Source: Lachnospiraceae bacterium UBA7086
Lineage (GTDB): Bacteria > Bacillota > Clostridia > Lachnospirales > Lachnospiraceae
DNA: 64,000 bases
Direction of reading: 5' to 3'
Assembly (NCBI GenBank): GCA_002492525.1
Contig: DKZA01000005.1
Span: 1 to 64,000, forward strand
Shown piece by piece: positions 60,268 through 64,000 of this stretch. Below the pieces are notes generated by a model. It did no database searches. It saw only the letters and a list, made by a program, of their open reading frames with translations, and was not told the origin of the DNA. Each line of letters starts with the position of its first letter. Positions within the stretch are counted from its first letter, which is position 1. The translations under genes and the position numbers were made by a program.

Positions 60268-61931
60268 AAGAAACTGGCTTGACAAATCAAAAGAATAAAA
60301 GAAGATATCTTGTATGTTTCCTGGTGATCTGGGCGGTGCAGATGGCGGCGGCCTTTTATTTTTGTACGCAAAAGGCGGGGTTTCATGAGGATGAGTACTA
60401 TACTTACTATTCCACGGCCCGCACGGCCGGATTCTATGTGGAGGATGGGAAATGGATGGATAAAGAGACTTACCGCAATGAGTTTGTGGTGCTTCCCGGG
60501 CAGCAGTTTCAATACGGCCTGGTCAGACAGGTGCAGTCCTGGGATGTTCATCCGCCGGTCTATTATTGGATCTTTCATACCGTGGCATCTTTTGTGCCGG
60601 GAGTCTTTTCCAAGTGGATCGGTCTGGGAATCAATCTCTTTATCCATGGCTTTAATCTGATTTTTCTGACATATCTGTCATATATAGCGGGCGGTAAGAA
60701 TAAGAAACTGGCCCTTGCGGTGACGATGTTTTATGGTCTGACGCCTGCGGCCATAAGCGGTGTGGTTTTTATCAGAATGTATGAACTTCTGACTTTGTTT
60801 GTACTGTTGTGTGCGATTCTGCATACGCGGGCAGTGTGCGGGTTACAGAAAGAAAAACAGGAAGATGGAAATGCAGCCATTAGCAAGGTTGACAGACTGT
60901 CTTTTGTAAAGTTTTTGTTACCTTTGATGATGGTTACATATCTGGGGTTTTTGACACAATATTATTATGTTATCTTTTTGTTTTATATAGGAGCCGGCTT
61001 TTGCATTTATCTTTTGTGGCGGGATAAGAATCTGTGGAATTGTCTGCGCTATGCCGTGAGTCAGCTGGCGGCTCTTTTGTTGGCTTATCTGACTTATCCA
61101 TCCTGCCTGGGGCAGATGTTTCGTGGACAGCGGGGAGCACAGGCGACGGAGAATTTTCTGGATTTGTCCAATACAACCATGCGGTTTCGTTTCTTCCTGG
61201 CGTTGCTGGATGAATATGTATTTGGAAAACTGCTGGCGGGTTTCTTGTTGGTGATCATTGTTTTGTTTTTGTTTATGTACTTTAGACGCAGCGCAGGACA
61301 GCTTGCTATGCAGGGAAAAGGAGTTTCCTGGTGGCCTTGGGGGATTCTTTGTTTTGCGGTGGCAGGATATTTTCTGACCGTGTCGAAGACGGCGCTTTTG
61401 CTGGGAGATACCTCTAATCGTTATCAGCTCCCTGTATATGGTATGATTGTTTTGCTGCTTTTTGGGGCAATTTATAGTATGTGGGAACAGTGTATGCCGC
61501 AGAAAAGCTGGTCGGTGTATCTGGCGGCAGCAGCCTTGGTTCTTTGTCTTGTCATAGATGGTACGGGTCTTATGACCGGGAAGGTGGTTTTCCTGTATCC
61601 GGAGGACCGGGAGCAGGTTGCTTTTGCTGCCAGTCAGGCACAGGCGGGGACGCCGGTGATGTATTTATATCATGAAGGCGCGGACTGGTGCATCTGGGAT
61701 ACGGCTAATGAACTGATGGAGTATGAGGCAGTATATTTTGCCAAAGCGGGCAGTGAGGGACCGTTTACAGATAAGACCATTGCAGAGGCATCTTCTCTGG
61801 TAGTGTATCTGGCGGATGGTGCGGATGTGCAGGCACAGATTGACCGGATTTTTGAAAGCTGTGAGAAACTGGCAGAGTGCGAACTGCAATATGAGGAGAA
61901 GTATTGTGATGTATATTACTTTCATGAGTAA
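60264..61931 (+). CDS. GT39-like membrane glycosyltransferase
   Basis: A 555-residue protein with ~12 membrane segments. The first extracytoplasmic loop has HEDEYYTYYSTARTAGF (the conserved Asp-Glu), followed by SWDVHPPVYYWIFHTV. This fits GT-C enzymes of the PMT/ArnT (GT39) type that use polyprenyl-phosphate sugars outside the membrane. It is a natural partner for the GtrB-like protein at the head of the operon. GTG 60264 is chosen because it makes the usual GTGA overlap; a GTG at 60231 is in frame. A C-terminal soluble domain (about 430-555) is likely extracytoplasmic. Confidence 0.75.
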   Translation: MKETGLTNQKNKRRYLVCFLVIWAVQMAAAFYFCTQKAGFHEDEYYTYYSTARTAGFYVEDGKWMDKETYRNEFVVLPGQQFQYGLVRQVQSWDVHPPVYYWIFHTVASFVPGVFSKWIGLGINLFIHGFNLIFLTYLSYIAGGKNKKLALAVTMFYGLTPAAISGVVFIRMYELLTLFVLLCAILHTRAVCGLQKEKQEDGNAAISKVDRLSFVKFLLPLMMVTYLGFLTQYYYVIFLFYIGAGFCIYLLWRDKNLWNCLRYAVSQLAALLLAYLTYPSCLGQMFRGQRGAQATENFLDLSNTTMRFRFFLALLDEYVFGKLLAGFLLVIIVLFLFMYFRRSAGQLAMQGKGVSWWPWGILCFAVAGYFLTVSKTALLLGDTSNRYQLPVYGMIVLLLFGAIYSMWEQCMPQKSWSVYLAAAALVLCLVIDGTGLMTGKVVFLYPEDREQVAFAASQAQAGTPVMYLYHEGADWCIWDTANELMEYEAVYFAKAGSEGPFTDKTIAEASSLVVYLADGADVQAQIDRIFESCEKLAECELQYEEKYCDVYYFHE

Positions 61932-61945
61932 CAGTTCAGCCATGA

Positions 61946-62010
61946 GAAAATGATTATGCAATATGACCGTGGGAGCTTGCTCACTAAGGGCAAATTGCAT
62001 AATCATTTTC
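61946..62010. terminator. Long hairpin after the glycosyltransferase operon
   Basis: GAAAATGATTATGCAA and its perfect complement are separated by 33 nt that themselves contain GAGC-TT-GCTC. No T-run follows, so it may be a processing or stability element more than a classic terminator. Confidence 0.55.
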
Positions 62011-62033
62011 ATAGGGCGGACGCCCGACATGAA

Positions 62034-62090
62034 ATAAGTTGTCGGAAATAGTCTAATTGATTCTTATAAATGTATAAACCGACAACTTAT
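62034..62090. repeat. 12-bp inverted repeat ATAAGTTGTCGG / CCGACAACTTAT
   Basis: Perfect arms (62034-62045 and 62079-62090) separated by 33 nt, placed directly after the long hairpin and ahead of the pseB promoter. The function is unknown: it may be an operator, a recombination site or a fold-back element. Confidence 0.55.
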
Positions 62091-62124
62091 GAATGGGCAT
62101 GGCTGAATGGTGAAAGCAGGCTGA

Positions 62125-62153
62125 TTGCAAACCGGGGGTTCCTGTGCTATACT
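62125..62153 (+). promoter_or_regulatory. Promoter of pseB
   Basis: TTGCAA, 17 bp, TATACT, 46 bp before the pseB start. It marks a new transcription unit. Confidence 0.65.
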
Positions 62154-62199
62154 AAAAAGCAGTGCAGACTTTGAATACGGTAATTTCGGAGGAAAATCT

Positions 62200-63195
62200 A
62201 TGTTGAATGATAAAACGATTTTGATCACTGGTGGAACAGGTTCTTTTGGGAAATGCTTTACGAAATATGTGCTGACGCATTATGAGCCGAAGAAGGTCAT
62301 TATTTATTCCCGAGATGAGTTCAAACAGTGGATGATGGCCAATGAATTTAAAGAATATGAAGAAAAGCTTCGTTTCTTCATCGGGGATGTGCGGGATGTG
62401 GAACGCTTAAGAAGAGCCTGCGAAGGTGTGGATTATATCATTCATGCGGCGGCGCTCAAGCAGGTACCGGCCTGTGAATATAATCCCAATGAGGCCATCA
62501 AAACCAATATTCATGGTGCGATGAACGTAATTGATGCCGCCTTAGACAGCGGCGTACGCAGGGTAGTAGCTCTTTCTACAGACAAAGCAGTGAATCCTGT
62601 GAATTTGTACGGCGGTACCAAATTAGTGTCGGACAAGCTTTTTGTGGCGGCCAATGCCTATGCAGGAACGAAAGATATTAATTTTTCCATCGTGCGCTAC
62701 GGCAATGTGGCCGGAAGCCGCGGGTCGGTGATTCCCCTGTTCCATAAGCTGATTCAGGAGGGAGCGCAGGAACTGCCTATCACAGACCTGCGTATGACCA
62801 GGTTCTGGATCAGTCTGACCCAGGGAGTTGAACTGGTGATCAAGGCGCTGGAAGAGGCCACCGGCGGGGAGACTTTTATCAGTAAGATTCCTTCTTTTAA
62901 GATAACGGATCTGGCGGAGGCTATGCTACCGGGATGTAAGATCAAAGAAACAGGTATCCGGCCGGGAGAGAAACTGCATGAGATCATGGTGACCACAGAA
63001 GATTCCATGACCACATATGAGTATGACAAGCATTTTATTGTCTATCCGCAGATGACTTGGAATAACAGGCAGCAGGCGGATCTTTCCGGACAGAAAGTGG
63101 TGGAAGGATTTTCTTACAGCTCCGCCAATAACACAGAATGGCTCAGTGTGGAGGATATCAGAGAATTGTTAAAAGGCGTAGAGTTAGAGAAATAA
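62200..63195 (+). CDS. pseB: UDP-N-acetylglucosamine 4,6-dehydratase (inverting), PseB
   Basis: A 331-residue SDR dehydratase: ILITGGTGSFGKCFTKYVL, SRDEFKQWMMANEF, HAAALKQVPACEYNPNEAI, STDKAVNPVNLYGGTKLVSD (Lys/Tyr catalytic set) and RYGNVAGSRGSVIPLF. These are diagnostic of PseB, which makes UDP-2-acetamido-2,6-dideoxy-beta-L-arabino-hexos-4-ulose, the first step of pseudaminic acid synthesis. ATG 62200 has CGGAGG 8 bp upstream; the longer frame has no site. Confidence 0.92.
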   Translation: MLNDKTILITGGTGSFGKCFTKYVLTHYEPKKVIIYSRDEFKQWMMANEFKEYEEKLRFFIGDVRDVERLRRACEGVDYIIHAAALKQVPACEYNPNEAIKTNIHGAMNVIDAALDSGVRRVVALSTDKAVNPVNLYGGTKLVSDKLFVAANAYAGTKDINFSIVRYGNVAGSRGSVIPLFHKLIQEGAQELPITDLRMTRFWISLTQGVELVIKALEEATGGETFISKIPSFKITDLAEAMLPGCKIKETGIRPGEKLHEIMVTTEDSMTTYEYDKHFIVYPQMTWNNRQQADLSGQKVVEGFSYSSANNTEWLSVEDIRELLKGVELEK

Positions 63196-63202
63196 ACTAT
63201 GG

Positions 63203-63240
63203 AAAGGACATGTAGGCAGTGTTACGTGTCCTTTGTTTTC
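63203..63240 (+). terminator. Hairpin with T-run between pseB and pseC
   Basis: AAAGGACATGTA pairs with TACGTGTCCTTT (one G-U) and is followed by GTTTT. It may attenuate rather than end transcription, since pseC is in the same direction and the same pathway. Confidence 0.65.
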
Positions 63241-63273
63241 GCAGAAGCATTTTGCTCTTCGGAAGGGAGGAAA

Positions 63274-63297
63274 GATTGAAAATTACAATTTTCAATC
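63274..63297. repeat. Perfect 11-bp palindrome upstream of pseC
   Basis: GATTGAAAATT-AC-AATTTTCAATC, followed by a TTTGTG...CACAAA fold and GCGC-rich blocks up to ~63355. The ~130-bp spacer is structured and similar in character to the spacer before gmd. Confidence 0.5.
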
Positions 63298-63370
63298 ACG
63301 AGATTTGTGCCTGCGCGTTGCTTGACACAAACTCGGTATGCGCAAAAAGCAGCGCAGAAATGAGGAAAAG

Positions 63371-64000
63371 ATGGAAAAACCGGCAATAGCGGGCGGAAAG
63401 CCTGTCAGAGAGACGAAGATATATTATGGTCACCAGTATATTGATGAGGATGATATTCAGGCAGTGGTGGATGTGTTAAGGAGTGATTATCTGACCTGTG
63501 GCCCGAAAATCGGTGAGTTGGAAAAGAAACTGTGCGAGCTTACCGGTGCCAGGTATGCGGTGGTGTGTAGCAACGGTACGGCAGCTTTGCATATCGCGGC
63601 GTTGTCTGCGGGTGTGGGAGAAGGCGATGAGGTGATCACTACGCCGATTACCTTTGCGGCGTCGGCCAACTGTGCATTGTACTGCGGGGCGAGGCCGGTC
63701 TTTGTGGATATTGATCCTGAGACCTACAATATTGATCCCAGAAAGGTGGAGGCGGCAATTACGCCAAGGACAAAGGCAGTGGTTGCAGTAGATTATACAG
63801 GACAGTCGGCGGATTTAGAACCGCTTTTAAAGATTTGCAGGGAGCATAATCTGACGTTGATTGAGGACGGCGCCCATGTAATCGGGACCAGATATAAGGG
63901 GCAGATGAATGGCTCTATTGCGGATATGACTATGTTCAGTTTTCATCCGGTTAAGACGGTGACGGGTGGTGAAGGCGGTGTCATCCTCACCAATGAAGAG
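63371..64000 (+). CDS. pseC: PseC-type aminotransferase, cut by the window edge
   Basis: The first 210 residues of a DegT/DnrJ/EryC1 PLP enzyme: YYGHQYIDEDDIQAVVDVL, SDYLTCGPKIGELEKKL, VCSNGTAALHIAAL, TTPITFAASANCALY, EDGAHVIGTRYKG and FSFHPVKTVTGGEGG with Lys195 as the PLP lysine. The DYLTCGP and FHPVKTVTGGEGG segments are characteristic of PseC (UDP-4-amino-4,6-dideoxy-N-acetyl-altrosamine transaminase), the step after PseB. It continues beyond the window. Confidence 0.9.
   Translation, partial: MEKPAIAGGKPVRETKIYYGHQYIDEDDIQAVVDVLRSDYLTCGPKIGELEKKLCELTGARYAVVCSNGTAALHIAALSAGVGEGDEVITTPITFAASANCALYCGARPVFVDIDPETYNIDPRKVEAAITPRTKAVVAVDYTGQSADLEPLLKICREHNLTLIEDGAHVIGTRYKGQMNGSIADMTMFSFHPVKTVTGGEGGVILTNEE

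Noticed and set aside
1..64000. tRNA or rRNA genes
   Set aside because: I saw no cloverleaf-like or rRNA-like stretches on either strand by reading; a tRNA search would be needed to exclude them fully.

Overview
The window comes from a low-to-mid GC Gram-positive anaerobe of the Clostridia, most likely a Lachnospiraceae-type gut bacterium. Supporting signs are strong GGAGG ribosome sites, frequent TTG and GTG starts, a GHKL quorum-type kinase, a DUF3048 lipoprotein, a free-standing Spo0A C-terminal domain, an EpsG-type polymerase and a FucO-like alcohol dehydrogenase. Most of the 64 kb is one very large cell-surface polysaccharide (capsule or exopolysaccharide) locus.

Layout. 1-7.0 kb is ordinary flanking sequence: a kinase, a lipoprotein, a class III Fic protein, a TetR/MFS pair with visible operators, and a lactaldehyde reductase. 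7.1-11.1 kb holds RmlD, GDP-mannose 4,6-dehydratase and a polytopic membrane protein. 11.1-14.9 kb is the regulatory core: a candidate type I toxin-antitoxin pair, a tyrosine recombinase gene inside a roughly 1.4-kb segment bounded by 29-bp inverted repeats with an outward-facing consensus promoter, then a TnpB-like protein that has lost all three RuvC catalytic acids but keeps its zinc ribbon, followed by about 200 bp of structured DNA that looks like a guide-RNA scaffold. 14.9-46.7 kb is a mosaic accessory block: glycosyltransferases, CDP-glycerol-type transferases, methyltransferases, a carbamoyltransferase, SGNH hydrolases, a perosamine-type aminotransferase, two DUF4422 proteins and an RgpF protein. 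46.9-49.5 kb has GDP-L-fucose synthase, an orphan Spo0A C-terminal domain and an AAA ATPase with tandem repeats in its promoter. 49.6-61.9 kb is a tightly overlapped operon with GtrB-like GT2, sugar-1-phosphate transferase, Wzz-like chain-length protein, EpsG polymerase, several GT2/GT4 enzymes and a GT39-like protein. 62.2-64 kb starts a pseudaminic-acid pathway (PseB, PseC).

How it works together. The lipid-linked repeat unit is probably begun by the phosphoglycosyltransferase at 51.4 kb and extended by the GT2/GT4 enzymes. It can be decorated with fucose, perosamine, galactose, glycerol phosphate, carbamoyl and methyl groups, polymerised by EpsG-like or other polytopic proteins and length-controlled by the Wzz-like protein. 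A feature of the accessory block is a small Rossmann-like module (about 90-100 residues, here called SRM, with an IYGxG-type opening motif). I count 17 copies in 13 proteins, fused to unrelated enzymes at either end, and once as a membrane-anchored protein of its own.

Most interesting candidate system: a phase-variable, recombinase-controlled switch driving a nuclease-dead TnpB-like (TldR-like) RNA-guided regulator embedded in a surface polysaccharide locus. Every functional statement about it is inference from sequence.
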